64,000 nt of DNA from Aspidapion aeneum. Lineage: Eukaryota; Arthropoda; Insecta; Coleoptera; Brentidae. Within the stretch, counting starts at the first letter, position 1. Every line of letters begins with the position of its first letter. The translations under genes were made by a program, and so were the position numbers. Location: the NCBI GenBank assembly GCA_963576565.1, contig OY755048.1, positions 1,742,501-1,806,500 of the forward strand. Direction: 5' to 3'. Under the pieces are notes generated by a model. It saw only the letters and a program-made list of their open reading frames with translations, was not told where the DNA came from and did not search any database. Shown one piece after another: positions 1 to 11,796 of this stretch.

Positions 1-451
1 TTATATTATTTAATTAATAGATTGGGCTTGGAACATATTTTCCAAAAATACCCGACATGCCGTAGTTTAGAGCCATAGTTCCTGAGATATTAGCAATAAT
101 TTTTAAAGTGATAAAAAGATAACAGTACAATGTTTAGTATCCTTATTCCAAATTATGTTAGTCCCCATGTATTAACAGTGACAATAATAATAATAATAAA
201 CTTTGTTGTCGTTACCGGTTGTCATTTTGAGCGTCATTTAAAAAAAATATTTGTCATTGTCACTGTTTATACATGGGGACTAACATAGTTCGAAATAAGG
301 ACACTGAAATTAACACAAAAGTGGCAATGTTATTTTTTTATCATTTAAAAAATTATCGCTAATATTTCAGAAACTATTTATCAAAATTGCGACATATGGG
401 GTATTTTTGGAAAGAATATTCCAAGCCTAATCTGATAATTAAATAATATAA
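1..451. mobile_element. Foldback (long inverted-repeat) element
   Basis: The two halves are imperfect reverse complements. The left edge TTATATTATTTAATTA (1-16) recurs inverted at 436-451, and the arms stay alignable for about 190 bp each (for example the block around 155-180 against 262-290). The short central part is AT-rich. No coding capacity is visible. The element begins exactly at the window edge, so its left boundary and any target duplication cannot be judged. A non-autonomous TIR/foldback element is the simplest reading. Confidence 0.75.
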
Positions 452-659
452 GGAGCATCCAATTTACAAAAACTATAAATTTGAGCGCTTGTCCAATATG
501 GTAACCATCAGGAATAAAGTCAAAATGCAAATTAAGAGTAAAAATTTCGCGACTTCGAACACAATTTCTTTTATATTCCTATATCAATTATTAATGGTCT
601 AAAAGGGTGGAAAAAAATATAAAGAAACACCCTGTTTGTACCTTTGAGTATATGACCAA

Positions 660-916
660 TATACTGCCGTCCTTAGTAAGACCCACCTATCTACGTTTTC
701 ACTTATTTCGAGAAAAGCGAGTTTAAAGTTTTAATGCTTGCTAAGATACATAGTAATATTTTTTTTGTTTTTCAAAATAAAATACTTCCGAACAAAAATG
801 TTGGTATTTTTCTTAAAAAACAGATGAAAGTAACCTATTTGAAGCCATTTTCGGTCCTAACTCATTTTTGATTTTTTTTGCAGATAGGTGGGTCTAAGAC
901 TAAGGACGGTAGTATA
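660..916. mobile_element. TIR MITE, ACTGCCGTCC family, copy 1
   Basis: The ends are inverted repeats of about 33 bp: ATACTGCCGTCCTTAGT at the left and its complement near 900-914, both running into a GACCCACCT motif. TA flanks each end, as expected for Tc1/mariner-type insertion. The interior is AT-rich with no ORF. A second family member with the same outer 16 bp lies at 3589-3810. Confidence 0.75.
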
Positions 917-938
917 GAGGTGCAACCGGCGAGCTTTA

Positions 939-1138
939 ACATATCGATGGTCAGATGACGCTGAAATAAATTCGTCTAGTACGCAATATTCAGGGACTTC
1001 TAGTACGATTTAGTTGCATGTGCGAGTTCCGAGGTTCATGTCTATCATACAAATGCCATTAGATCGTAGTAGTTGTCTCTGAATGTTGCGTAGTAGACGA
1101 ATTTATTTCAGCGCCATCTACCCTTCAATATGCTATGG
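939..1138. mobile_element. Small foldback element
   Basis: An approximately 200-bp palindrome: the block GCTGAAATAAATTCGTCTA near 960 is matched in inverted form near 1100-1120. The arms remain complementary almost to the centre (about 1035), where a GAGGTTCATG-like segment sits. No ORF. It is distinct from the MITE that ends at 916. Confidence 0.65.
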
Positions 1139-1569
1139 TTTCTAGAAATACCTGAAAGCCCCTCAAAAACATTACATTTTGGACACTCTGTAAGTTTGGG
1201 TTTGGGTTAGTACATAATATAAAGCAGTTAGCGTAATAAAGACAAAACATTTAAGCATAATATCACAAAATATCCTACGAGGAGAGAATCAAGAATTCAG
1301 TTAGTGACATCATTTTTTATTTTTAAAATTTTATTATGCCTTGACAAGAAAAACACACAAAAACTTTTGGTCAGAAGTAGGTCTCGTTATTTTATATATT
1401 TTACCCACAATTCGCTGTTTGTCATTAATTTTAGCAAAGACAGTGGCGTTTCTAGCTCGGTACTGTAACAGTGGCGTATAAAATAACTTCCCAAAGAGAT
1501 TATTTTTGGGTGAATATTTGATAATACTGTTTTCCTGCTTTGTATGTAATAGGAGAACTTTGAAGTGAT

Positions 1570-2020
1570 ATTTTTATTGAAACCAAAAAAAAATTAATTT
1601 TTTTCTTCATCATAACTTTTGAACTATATTATGGATTTTAATGGTACACACTGTACTTGGTAAAGAATTTATCAGAGTTTTGACCAAATATATTTTTTGT
1701 GCACCGTCTCAAAATCCCAGATGGCGGACGAAATTAAATTGTATCCTTCAAACGTTTATACTTGTGTTGCGAACATGTTTTAGTTGTTTTTTTTAAATCA
1801 GTAAAAAAGCTGCATTTTTGCCACGCACAACAAGGTGGAAACCAGCAAAATCGGTTTGGTGGTTCTAAAAAAATATATTTTTGTTTCAACCATTGTTTTG
1901 AATATTATACGATTGCCTTGCCAATCATGTCTGCATTTATTTCCTTATAAATTCATTACTACTGAACTGATTTTAATGAAATAAAAAACATCCTAGTGAG
2001 AATTGATTGCTTTTGAAAGA
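1570..2020 (+). repeat. Single arm of the TACCGGGTGG-type foldback family
   Basis: The stretch resembles the arms of the large inverted-repeat element at 44979-46342. It shares the order: 'aactttngaactat', 'gattttaatgg', an 'aaatggcggac' segment, 'cccttcaaa', 'gtaaaaaagct', 'cacgcacaacaaggt', then an 'aaatcggttnngtggtt' segment. Only one arm is present. Short ORFs here (for example 1762-1950) are not credible genes. Confidence 0.55.
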
Positions 2021-2830
2021 TCATGATCAAAATTTATCGCTTTCTTAAAATTCAAAATACCGGACAGGGTGGTCCCCCCCTTAAATATTATTTTAAATTT
2101 TTTTCTAACAAACCGAAAAATGTCATAAAAACATTTAGGGTTGGGACCACCCCCCCTCCACCAAGAGTAGGCGGATGGATCCCCCTCGTTATATTATTGG
2201 GGGGAGTATATTGTATATCTATACCAAGTGTGTTGCTTCTCTCATTAAACGTAGTGTGTGTATTAATACTGTTCCAACATGGTTGTCTTAAATGAAGATT
2301 CAAGTGCATATCAAATTTGACCATTTGTGGTGCGTCTATGCTAGATCTACCGCTGCCTTGAGGGGGTAGTGATATACATCGTTGAAAAGGAAATTTCTTC
2401 AGCTTTAAAAATAAGTTTTAAAATCAGACATGTGGGACAGTAAAATTTAAGAAAATTTAAAACAACAAGTTGTTTCCACATTTCCTATAAAACGTGCGCC
2501 ACTGATGTAAGGGGGTTAGAGAGGACTTTTCATCAGCCTTAATAATTGTTACTCAGTTGTTTTTTGCCAAGTTAAAAGTTTGCAAATAATTGGGAAAATA
2601 CTGTAAGATAGCACTTTTGAGGGGGGCGAGAGGGGGGATGCCCCTTCACCCCCACTTTAAAGAAGGTTAACTAGAAAAAGTCAGTTTTAAGTTATTACTA
2701 ACCAAAAATAATTTTTTACTCACTCTCATTTCTATTTACACATTTATTTTTATCTCAAAGCGGCTATTTAAAAAAAATATGTCTAGCTTAATAAGTATTT
2801 AACTGTATACAATGGGCTTTCAACCAAAAA
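2020..2830 (+). repeat. G-rich interspersed repeat, family G, copy 1
   Basis: Contains the hallmarks of a dispersed family: runs of G/C next to TTAAA, a segment reading 'ctataccaagtgtgttgcttct' in spirit (2220-2240), and a 'gtgcgccactgatg' block (about 2494). The 2490-2720 part matches 62690-62930, and the end near 2240 matches 4110 and 9170. No coding sequence is supported. Confidence 0.6.
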
Positions 2831-2867
2831 TATGTTTTTGAAATGAAACTAGTGCTGAGTATACACA

Positions 2868-3440
2868 ATACCACAAAAAATACTCTGCCAATATATGGGC
2901 CCCTAAGCTCACACTAGGTACTATAGTTATAGTGTACGTGTGAGCTAATATAACTAAAAACTGAAATATATTTTATTCAACTCCACACTAAATTAGCTTT
3001 TGTTTGATATTACACAAGCCATGTTTTGACTTAAACTCAAATTTTTGAAATCCACCCCCACCCTTAAAAAAACAAAAACTAACATGTATTTTGTTAAACT
3101 CCGGACTCAATTACCTTTCGTTTGATATCACACACGCCATATTTTCACTTAAACTCTAATTTTTGAAATATACCCCACCCTTTTTTTAAAATAAATTAAA
3201 ATGTATTTTTTTTTAACTCCAGACTCAATTACCTTTCGTTTGATATCACACACGCCATATTTTCACATAAACTCTAATTTTTGAAATCTATCCCCACTCT
3301 TTTATTTAGTTTCTGTTCGGTGAATTTTGTTCATTTTTAAATGGGACCATCTCGACCCAAGACCCAGCCTAGGTACCAAATTCATTGAAATCGGCCAAAC
3401 GGTTTTTGAGTTATGCGCGTTGGTCGTTACAGACAGACAT

Positions 3441-3474
<34 letters not shown>

Positions 3475-3835
3475 GGCGCAACAAAAAAGTTTCAAAATCA
3501 TCTGAAACGCAAAGATATATAAAAAATTTTGAAATCGGAGCAACTTTTTTTTTCTCGAAAAAATTAGGATCACCATAGCTCACACTACTATACTGCCGTC
3601 CTAAGCGTAACCCCCGTATTTGAATTTTATATGAAATGGAGTAAATCGCGTTTGAATGTTTGAAAATACACAGTGCCTTATGCTTTTGTAGTTTTTTGAT
3701 TTGTTACATTAGTATACACAATAGAGTATATTATTATAATTTGTCTTAACCAACAATCGCATTTTTGGATTTTTTTCAAATACGGGGGTTAGGCTTAGGA
3801 CGGCAGTATAGTATAGTATATGTGTGAGCTAATAG
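2868..3835 (-). mobile_element. AGCTCACAC hairpin-ended element, copy A (interrupted)
   Basis: Inverted copy of the element seen at 30003-30592 and 52853-53686. Each end carries a short hairpin built on AGCTCACAC/GTGTGAGCT (about 2908-2936 and 3578-3835). The interior holds three tandem units of about 118 bp (2990-3300) and a GACA tetranucleotide run (3434-3475). The outer hairpin at the right is split by the MITE at 3589-3810, so that MITE is younger. ORFs reading 'DRQTDRQTD' or 'SVCLSVCL' are products of the microsatellite. Confidence 0.7.
3589..3810. mobile_element. TIR MITE, ACTGCCGTCC family, copy 2
   Basis: Near-perfect 36-bp terminal inverted repeats: TATACTGCCGTCCTAAG at the left and its complement at 3793-3810, continuing into an inverted AACCCCCGTATTTGAA. 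It sits inside the terminal hairpin of copy A of the AGCTCACAC element and has TA at both edges. It is AT-rich inside and has no ORF. The pattern fits a Tc1/mariner-type non-autonomous element. Confidence 0.8.
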
Positions 3836-4165
3836 ATAAAAGAATATTTTAAAAATTTTCCAATTTTTTCGTAAACTAATGGAATGCGCACCACTGTCGT
3901 CAGAGGGTACTGAGGTACATCGTTGGAAAGGAAATTGTATCTGCTTGAAAAATGATCTCAGAAGATTTTTGAAAAAGTTGACTGTTTTCGAGTTATTAGC
4001 AAAAAACTATCAAAAAGCACGTTTAAGGGGGGGCAACCCCCTGCCAGGGGTGGGGGATGGTTCCCTTTCGTAAAATGTTCGGGAGAGTCTTATGTGTATC
4101 CAAACCAAGTGTGTTGCATCTATCATTAAACGCAGCATATGGCTAGAATCTCGGATGTAGGGCCT
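3836..4165 (+). repeat. Family G repeat, copy 2 (partial)
   Basis: Matches the right half of the complete family member at 8310-9220. It has a 'cgagttattagcaaaaaact' block, a run of G before CAACCCCC, 'aaaatgttcgg', 'accaagtgtgttgc' and the terminal 'ctcggatgtagggcctgaact'. The same blocks occur at 63240-63330. Confidence 0.6.
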
Positions 4166-5035
4166 GAACTAATATATTATGGTTATTCGCGATATTCATC
4201 ACAAACAGAAGATTTGAATGAACTGCGAGAAGGATAGTAAGAGAAAGACCATTAAGAATATGAGAATAAAGTGATTCGGTTTGGCGAAGAATCATACCAA
4301 AGGCTCTGGTTAATAATGTAAAAAAAATCAAAATAATGTCAATAGATCTTGAAGAAATTTGGAATTATGCCAGAAAATTCCAAATACACAAAAACAGACA
4401 AAAATTTAAACAAAATAGGACCAAATAATTATAGGGAGTGGGAATTACACTTGAGTACGCCTGTGAGCGAAACAAGTAGATACTTTTTGTACAACTCGAG
4501 TAAGTACCGTTCGTAGAGGTGATAATTACCACACAAGTCACGTTGATCTGACTTAATTTTATTCCAATCAGTCACAAACAATACTAATGGTCTTAAGACC
4601 TACATCCATACTTAATTACTTAAATGACAAAATATTAACCATATGAAATATGTATGTAGGTTCCTAGGTAGGGGATATCTGCTGTGAGGAAAGCGCATTT
4701 AAATTATTTTATTTTTTAATTTATTCAGCAAAAGCTTTTTCCGGATTATTGTTATTATTTTTACATCGAAAAATCCCACAAGTAGTTTATCTTACTGAAA
4801 CATCTCTAACTACCATCAAAATGGTTTTTGCATTTTGCAATGTCTTGCTATTTTACAATTATGTAACTGCAAAATCATCATCATATGGGTAAATAATATA
4901 AGTGGGCAGTTAACAATCACCCACGAAAAATTCTATGTATTACAAAGATCCTTTTAAGACTGTTTTTTTTTTCATATTTTTAGCGTATTAGAAAAATAAA
5001 TGGCCAAGTCTGGGGACGTCTCATCTAACTTTACC
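4166..5035. other. No gene or repeat recognised
   Basis: AT-rich unique-looking sequence. No ORF has a recognisable motif, and no clear inverted or tandem repeat was found by eye. Confidence 0.5.
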
Positions 5036-5039
5036 ATTT

Positions 5040-5772
5040 GAAATCAAGATTTAGGAGCATAAAATATGGGAATCTATAGAACATGAAAAGTTTTTCATTT
5101 ATAATGTAGAATTCTCACGATTTTTAAATTCTGCTAAAAAAATCGTCAGTTTTAATAAAAATCTGAAGAGAAAACCGTACCATTTTGGAAAGAAATTACC
5201 AAGGTGAAAATAAGAGATTCGCTAAATGTCTTAAGCTTTAGAGAGGATATTCTTCCAAATCAATCTGATTAAAACACAGTTTCGCAATAAATTAAAAACA
5301 AAAATAAATAGAAGGTCTTTTGTATACAAAAAGTTTTATGGAAAATATGACACAATTTACTTTGAATAAAAATGTTATCAAAAAACTCGGTAATAGTAGG
5401 CTACTATATTTAGATGAAACAGAAAGTAAAGATCCCAGCGATTCCGAATCGTCTTCATAAAATAGTTTTAAAATATAGGTAAACCTAGTTATGTCCGTAT
5501 GTCGCTCTGTATTTATTTTATTTATTGTTTTAAAAATAACAACGTTGTATCAGCATTTATAAAAATAAAAAAAATGATGTATTATGTTGTCTGTCAATTT
5601 GATATCGCAATAGTTCTTTTTGATAAATAATAAGTACTTTATTACTTGTTTTTATGTAGATATTTTTGAAAATGAAGATATTCCCCATTTTCGCGACTTT
5701 ACACGATTTTACACGATTTTTGGCAGCAGAATTACACGATTTTCTCCGCACTTCACCTGGGAACACTGCGAA
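5040..5772 (+). pseudogene. Decayed hAT transposase 3' end, copy 1
   Basis: Collinear with the better preserved relic at 14603-15363. It keeps a fragment encoding 'PFWKEI.K', then 'ALERIF'-like remains near 5238-5255, the 'GRSFVYKKFYG' region, and the same 3' untranslated part ending in CACCTGGGAACACTGC (5755-5770), a damaged hAT-type terminal repeat. Frameshifts and stops make it non-functional. The left boundary is not clear. Confidence 0.55.
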
Positions 5773-6094
5773 CAGCCATGCCTAACACCTAGTCATTCTG
5801 GGTGCAAACATAGCTTTATTTTTGTTGAAAATGAAATTTTGAATCAATTTATGGAAACTACGTTACTCTAGCTGCTGTCGTTTTTGTGATATACATAATA
5901 TATAATAGTCTTTTTTCAAAAATTTTGTTGAAAATGTACTTACTATTCTGGCAAACTTTAACGACAAATATTGTTGAAATTATAATTATTAATCTAAGGT
6001 CAAAACCTCGTTTTGTTAGCTGCTCTCGAATTATGATTTTTTTAAAATATTTGACCCCCTACGAAACCCTTTTAATGCCTGATCTACGATTACC

Positions 6095-6250
6095 GTAAAA
6101 TTTTTGTAACAAATTTGGTCTCAAACGGTTTTTGAGTTATCGTGTCCCAAACAGACAGACAGACTAACAAAATTTGGTAGTTAGGCTTTTTTTGAGTGAA
6201 AATAAAAAACTTTTTGTTGATCCCTCCGTACCCTCATGGCTAAAAATTAT
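6095..6250 (+). repeat. Fragment of a dispersed 'GTTTTTGAGTTAT' repeat
   Basis: Contains ACGGTTTTTGAGTTATCGTG followed by three GACA units and AAAATTTGGTAGTTAGG. A second, diverged copy lies at 31700-31850 in the last pAbp intron. The order (conserved 20-mer, tetranucleotide run) parallels the AGCTCACAC element, but the flanks differ. Confidence 0.45.
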
Positions 6251-6572
6251 TTCTATATCTTTGAGACCCTATCGGAGTAAAACTGCAAAAATGCATTCTC
6301 AAATTTTGTTGGATATAATTCGCATTTTTTGTGAAATCGTCTAAAAAATCAGCATGATTCAGAAAAATTCTGATGAGAATGTTTTAACAACAACAATATA
6401 GGACTAAATATTACAAAGAAAATGCAAAAGAATCGAAATTATGCCAAGAAATCTTGAATAATATACCAAAAAAGGATTTAAATGCTAAAAAATTTTAAAT
6501 ACCTACCCAAAAAAATGCGAAAAATGCAAAAAAATTCCCAATAATGCCAACAATTTTATTTTAAATCGTAGC

Positions 6573-6749
6573 AAAACTCCGAAAATATTTCCAAAAACTC
6601 TAAAGAATACTGCCAAATATCCAAAATTTGTAAAAAATAATAATCGAAAACTATTGTCAAAAAACTCCGAAAATATTTCCAAAAACTCTAAACAATACTG
6701 CTAAATATCAAAAATTAAAAAAAAAATTATATCGAAAACTATTGTCAAA
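6573..6749. repeat. Two-unit tandem repeat of about 88 bp
   Basis: The block starting AACTCCGAAAATATTTCC and ending in CGAAAACTATTGTCAAAA occurs twice in direct order with about 90% identity. The surrounding 6400-6570 sequence is low-complexity and contains looser versions of the same words. Confidence 0.7.
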
Positions 6750-6782
6750 AAATTAAAATGTTATACAAAACAAACCTAATAA

Positions 6783-7185
6783 CAGTGACATGTTTCCTAG
6801 CACCAGTTGACACACCAGGATGACAAACGTCCGATACCGTCACCAACCGACTGATATGTTGTTTCCTCGTGGTGCAAACCACCCTAATCCTTTCTTGTTG
6901 AAACCCCGACCTTCGCACCCTCAAAATCGACCTGTCAGTGCACATGTCGTTCACGGAGGTGACAATGTGTTGACCGGCCGTTGGTGCAATTCGCGCAGGG
7001 GAGTTGTGCCGGCCGCCAGCGCCAGGTACGTAACGATAGTACCCTTGGGCGATCGGTATTGGTGTCGGGGACGGAGATAAATGAGACCTTGAAAACTTTG
7101 AACTTCGATCTGCCGACGCCGAGCGGGAGTAATGATGGGGTAGAATTCCGTTACCATTGTGTGAGGCACTGTTATTACTCCGCAT
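6783..7185 (-). CDS. Possible exon of an unidentified gene
   Basis: A minus-strand reading frame from an ATG at 7185 stays open for 146 codons in the only GC-rich patch of this region. The first 65 residues are Ser/Pro/Arg-rich (for example SRSASADRSSKFSRSHLSPS and a PTPIPI segment), like a low-complexity regulatory tail. The last third is less protein-like. GC content falls sharply near 6785, where ATTAG|GTTTGT could serve as a weak splice donor. Other frames through the patch are also open, so the frame is uncertain. I do not recognise the family. It might belong to the same minus-strand gene as the coiled-coil exon at 18091-17895, but nothing in the sequence proves this. Confidence 0.3.
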
Positions 7186-7765
7186 TATAAAAAATGTTAA
7201 AAACTTTTTTGATAAATCAAGTTATTCCCGTACGAATAATTCAACTGACGATGCGCGCTACACTCCCGATCCTCATGTTTTTCTTTCCGACGACGCCGAC
7301 GTCGACGCCGCGATGACGGAAATAAACAAGACACTTTAAAAAGACACTAATATAACATCTTGCTCCAGAAACGCAAATTGTGTTTACTTTTTCCATATGT
7401 AGGGCGATATAGTTGTACACAGCACAGAAAACGAACACAATCAACTAGTAGAAACCACTTCAACAACCGAAGCGACGATTGCAAATCCTTGAATTACATC
7501 ATAAAGGCGGTTTTCTATTACAAACTAACATTTAATACGCCGTACCCGACACAAGTATCAAACGTAAACTAAGTCTAGTTGTTGGAGATCGCGAATAAAC
7601 TTAAGCGGTGCGCTATATTGATTGGGTGACCATACTACTTAATGAACGTCGGCGTAGGATACCGTTTGCGCATTCGACGAAAATTTAAAACAGAAACATT
7701 TAAAAAAAAACAATTTTCAGGCAAACAACCGGTTATTAATTTTGTTAAACTCCTTTCGAAAGTTC
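7186..7765. other. CpG-richer non-coding stretch
   Basis: CpG is more frequent here than in the surrounding sequence (for example around 7250-7320 and 7560-7690). If the 7185 ATG is real, this would be its upstream leader and promoter. No TATA box or initiator stands out. Confidence 0.3.
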
Positions 7766-7766
7766 A

Positions 7767-8140
7767 ACAAAATGCGGGGATTTTACTGCTAAGCTCTGAA
7801 AGAATGGAGGTAACGAAGTAACTATAAGTCTGTACAAAGTTATAACTTTATTTGTGAGCCAGAGCCGATTCCAAAAGAGTGGGAAATTGGTATAATCCAA
7901 ACATTAAACTCTGTGGACAAAATATCGGCCAATAATTTCACTCATTGTCGCATATAAGATATTAAGGCAGATTATCTGGATAATATAAAGGAAATACTAG
8001 TAGACAATTAAAGCAGATTTATAGCAAACGGATCAACAAAAAATAACATTTTATTATCAATCATACAGACACAATAAAAATCCTTCGAATATGAAATAGC
8101 ATCCGATAGTCTATTTAGAAAGTATGCAAACCTAAAAAGT
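7767..8140 (+). pseudogene. LINE reverse transcriptase relic
   Basis: Translation across one stop and two frameshifts gives the ordered signature of a non-LTR retrotransposon RT. First comes a 'KNGGNEVTISLYKVI' segment (7783-7835), then 'PIPKEWEIGIIQTL' (7861-7905), and, after a gap where the N-Y-R-G motif should be, 'GFIANGSTKNNILLSIIQ' (8008-8065) and 'KSFEYEI' (8080-8100). These match the conserved G..E/L..LY.LI, IP.EW..G.I and GF....S..D.I blocks of LINE RTs. The copy is short, broken and inactive. Confidence 0.65.
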
Positions 8141-8309
8141 GATACAATAGCTGGGTCCCAACAACAAAATCGTAGAAAGGCCACAAATAAAAGGAAAATG
8201 GTATAACAGTCAAATGTCAAAAACGGAATTATTAAAAAAACATCATTGATCAAAACAAGACATGAGCAAAATTGTCCGCGGTCAAAAAATAATTTGTAAT
8301 AATCAGGCA

Positions 8310-9220
8310 AAAACAGAATCTATCTGATACTGCGTTTAATGATAGAAGCAACACACTTGGTATGGATCTTAGGGTCGGTTTATCAATGGAGGGATACCCC
8401 TCGAGTTAGAGACAGCCCGGGGTTAAATTTGTCAAAAATGTTTATCCATCCAAGGTTAACTGCAAACTCGAGGGTTAACCCTAGGCTAACTTGGTAAGAG
8501 TAATAAAAATAAGGTATGGATAGACATAAGACTCGCCCGAACATTTTACGAAAGGGAACCACCCTCCCAACCCGGGCAGAGGGGTCGCCCCCCCTTAAAG
8601 ATGCTTTTGGACGGTTTTGTGCTAATAACTCGAAAACGGTCAACTTTTCTAAAAATATCTCAAAGACCATTTTGCAAGAGGATAAAATTTCCTTTTTAAC
8701 CATGTACCTTAGTACCCTCTAAAGGCAGTGGTGCCCATTCCATAGGCCTACGAAAAAATGGGAAAATGTTTAAAATAAGTTTTTTTTTATTTTTCTTGCG
8801 GCATTTTGAATCCTTAACACATTGTTCTTTTCAAAAAAATATTTTTGTAGCTGCCTTGAAATAAAAATAAATGTGTTTGTAGAAATCCTCAAATCAAAGA
8901 AAAATTTTGTTCATATTTGTAACTCAGTAAATAATACTCAAGGCAGTAAAAAAATATTTTTGATTAGTATTAACTTAAAACTTAAATTTTCGAGTTGCAT
9001 TCATTTAAATTGGGGGGGAGGAGGCATCCTCCCTCTCGCCCCCCTGAAGAGTGATCTTATACAGTATTTTTGGTTGCCCCCCTAAATGTTTTTTTCGACA
9101 TCTTTTATTAATAATTCGAAAAGTATCAACTTTTTTTAAAATGTTCGGACGAGTCTTATGTCTATACATACCAAGTGTGTTGCTTCTATCATTAAACACA
9201 GCATATCGCTTGAATCTCGG
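8310..9220. mobile_element. Family G repeat, copy 3: complete inverted-repeat form
   Basis: Both ends carry the same sequence in opposite orientation: GATAGAAGCAACACACTTGG at about 8341 and its complement at about 9170-9190. In the left arm the continuation includes ACTCGCCCGAACATTTTACG and a C-rich run; in the right arm TTTTTAAAATGTTCGGACGA. Arms are about 150 bp or more around an AT-rich centre. This copy shows that the partial family G pieces at 2020, 3836 and 62560 derive from a TIR element. Confidence 0.65.
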
Positions 9221-9245
9221 ATGTAGGGCCTGAACTATTGAGCTC

Positions 9246-9912
9246 GTTCAAGTGTTAACCACTAGTTTTCATGAAAATCTCACGAAAATTATTCCAGCGG
9301 TTATAACACATTTTTGGCGTTTTTGATCGAAAACAATAAATTTTCTGGCTTTGCGGTACGGAATGTAAAAAAAATTACGCCAAATGCATGGAAGCCAAAA
9401 AATAGCAATAAACAAAGTCATTAATGTATGTAATTGGTAAAACGCCAAAATTTTACAAATAAAACACATTTAAGTAAAAAGTTGTCGAAATTTACTTCCT
9501 GCAAATATATTGTTAAAAAATCCAGAGTTTTATTTATTTTCAATAACAAGAACCTAATGTAATACATATTACGATAACAGTAGGTAAGTAATTATTTTAG
9601 CCTCAGGATATCCGTTCACTTTCCCTTATTTAGAAATCAAGTCAAATACGGTGTGAAGCAAACTTATAAGACCTAATATAAAGAACCTGCAAAGCAAAAA
9701 TAAAGGAAGTCCTATAGTGAATTATTGGCCGTTAATTGGTAAACACGGATCTGGGACAAAAGCTATAACCGAAAAAATATTTGTAATAAAAAAAAATTCT
9801 AGGGTAATTACCCCGTTATCCCCTCAAATCCGCGATTGTAATCACCGGTGACCATTAATTTTCTATCCAGATGGCGACGAGCCTCTTCTCCAGACTAGAA
9901 CGGAAGAAGACC
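9246..9912. other. No gene or repeat recognised
   Basis: AT-rich sequence without a plausible coding region. It includes the 12-bp palindrome GGGTAATTACCC at 9802-9813. Confidence 0.45.
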
Positions 9913-11796
9913 TATACAGCGTGTCTTAATTTGCTATCTCGTTAACTCTATGAACTACAAGGTTGTTCAAATTAGATAATATGAGCAGTTTTTAGGGGAA
10001 ATTAAAAATCTGGTTTCACATTTAAAACAAAAACTATTATATCCCGAGCTACGGTGGTTTTTCGAAAAATTGCTCAAATCTATTTTATTAAATATCTCAA
10101 AAACTATAGTTTTCACAAAAAAATCGTTAATAATTTTTTTTTGCATTTTTGACGTTCTTCAATACGGTATTTTTAAAGAAAATTTACCACGCCTAGTTTT
10201 CGAGATATTACCATTAAGTAACTGTTTTTAGATACGGACCTGTATTTTTTATTCCATTTTTTAAAAGAACTTTTTTTATGATTATAACGATGTATAACAT
10301 GTCCATATTTATTTGTATTTTAATGCTAATAGACATCTGAGCCCTGAAGGGGAGAAAAACTAGAGATATCCCAAAAAAAAATAACCCCAAAATTAAATTC
10401 GCCCCGCCTGGGAAAACAGAGTCTATTAAACTAAAAAACAAAGGAAAAAATCGGCAACACGCTAGAAGCTTACCTTCTGTAATTCTGTAGCAGTCCCAAA
10501 ATTTCACTGGCGGCCGCGGCCCTTTCTTGCGACTGGAATTTCGGTCTTCAACCCAAAAACACGTGTGACTTCTATCAGTTTTTTTGTCGGAAGTGATTTC
10601 TTCATTCCCCTGTCACACACAGGGTGGCGCTTCAAACTCCCAGCGTGAGCAAAAAACGCGCATGATTTTACCAAAATGATCAGGTGATCAAAAAGAAAAT
10701 AACTTTCAACAAAGAGAGAAATTATCACCTGATCGGAATTTTTCCCAAACAGGACTTTCTTTTTTGAAGGTTTTTGCAGAAAGCCCAAAAATATCAATAC
10801 AAACTTTAAGGTTAGGTTTTCCAAAAAATTCAAAATAAAGCAATAAAGTAAAATAACTGGCAGCATTAAACAGCTAAAAAAATGGCATTTAAGTTATTTG
10901 GTAATTTTACCGTTTTAGCTTTTTGACAGCAAAAAACAATTGTTTATAAAAATCTATGATGCGTAATACATCTGTTAAATTTCGTTTGGTTACTAAGACG
11001 CCGGAGGCGTGATATTGATATTTGCAAAAAAAATGACTTGACTCCCCTGGATTTTTCCATATGGGGTCTTATCAAAGATAAGGTTTATAAAACTGGTCCT
11101 CGAGATTTGGAGGACCTACTTCATAATAAATAAGGCAAGCTTGTAACCAAATCAACCCTAGGATTCTAAGCAAAATCCAAAATAAAATAACCAAACAGGC
11201 GCACCTCTGCTTGCAACAAAATGGTGGACATTTCCAGCATTTCGATAAGTAAGCTGTTTTTTTAAAAAAACGTGTCAAAATAAAAATAAATATTTTTAAA
11301 TAAGTTTAATTTAATTAATCAGTAAAAAGTTTAAATGTTTTAAAAGTTAGTAAACAGTTTTTTTTATTAGTCTGTTTGTTTATTAAACAGTCAATTGTTT
11401 TGTTGGTCTTAAATCTAATTTTTCATTATTGAAATACGCTGCCATGTTGGTTTAAACTAAATTTAACACATGTATTATTAAGCAATTGTCTTTTTGCTGT
11501 CCAAGCCACCTATGATAAAACGGTAAAAGTGCCAAAAAACATAAATAACATTTTGAAGAACGTCAAAATTGCAAAAAAAATTCTTAACGATTTTTTTGTA
11601 AAAACTATACTTTTTGAGATATTTAATAAAATAAATTTGAGCAATTTTTCGAAAAACCCCCGTAGCTTGGGTTTTTTTTAAACGTGAAATCAGATTTTTA
11701 ATGTCCCCCTAAAAACTGCGCATTTGAACCACCTTGTAGTTCTTATAGTAACCGTGATAGCAATAGTAACCCATGGCAATTAAGACACCCTGTATA
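9913..11796. mobile_element. 1.9-kb element with long terminal inverted repeats
   Basis: The outer 260 bp or so at each side are reverse complements: TATACAG.GTGTCTTAATT at 9913 is mirrored by AATTAAGACACCCTGTATA at 11778-11796. The matching continues inward through 'aactacaaggt', 'gcagtttttaggg', 'tttttcgaaaaattgctcaa', 'ttattaaatatctcaaaaa' and 'gacgttcttcaa'. The 1.35-kb centre has no recognisable transposase. ORFs at 10214-10507 and 10504-10866 lack motifs and are not called. Confidence 0.7.

Noticed and set aside
8008..8310. Minus-strand ORF of 100 codons
   Set aside because: It is antisense to the LINE RT relic read on the plus strand.
9807..9824. 18-bp stretch close to the I-SceI homing endonuclease site (15 of 18 bases)
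   Set aside because: Three mismatches including the last two bases, no intron or endonuclease gene nearby; most likely coincidence around the palindrome GGGTAATTACCC.
10504..10866. Minus-strand ORF of 120 codons and its neighbour at 10214-10507 inside the long-TIR element
   Set aside because: No transposase motif, hydrophobic low-complexity composition and no codon bias; considered chance.
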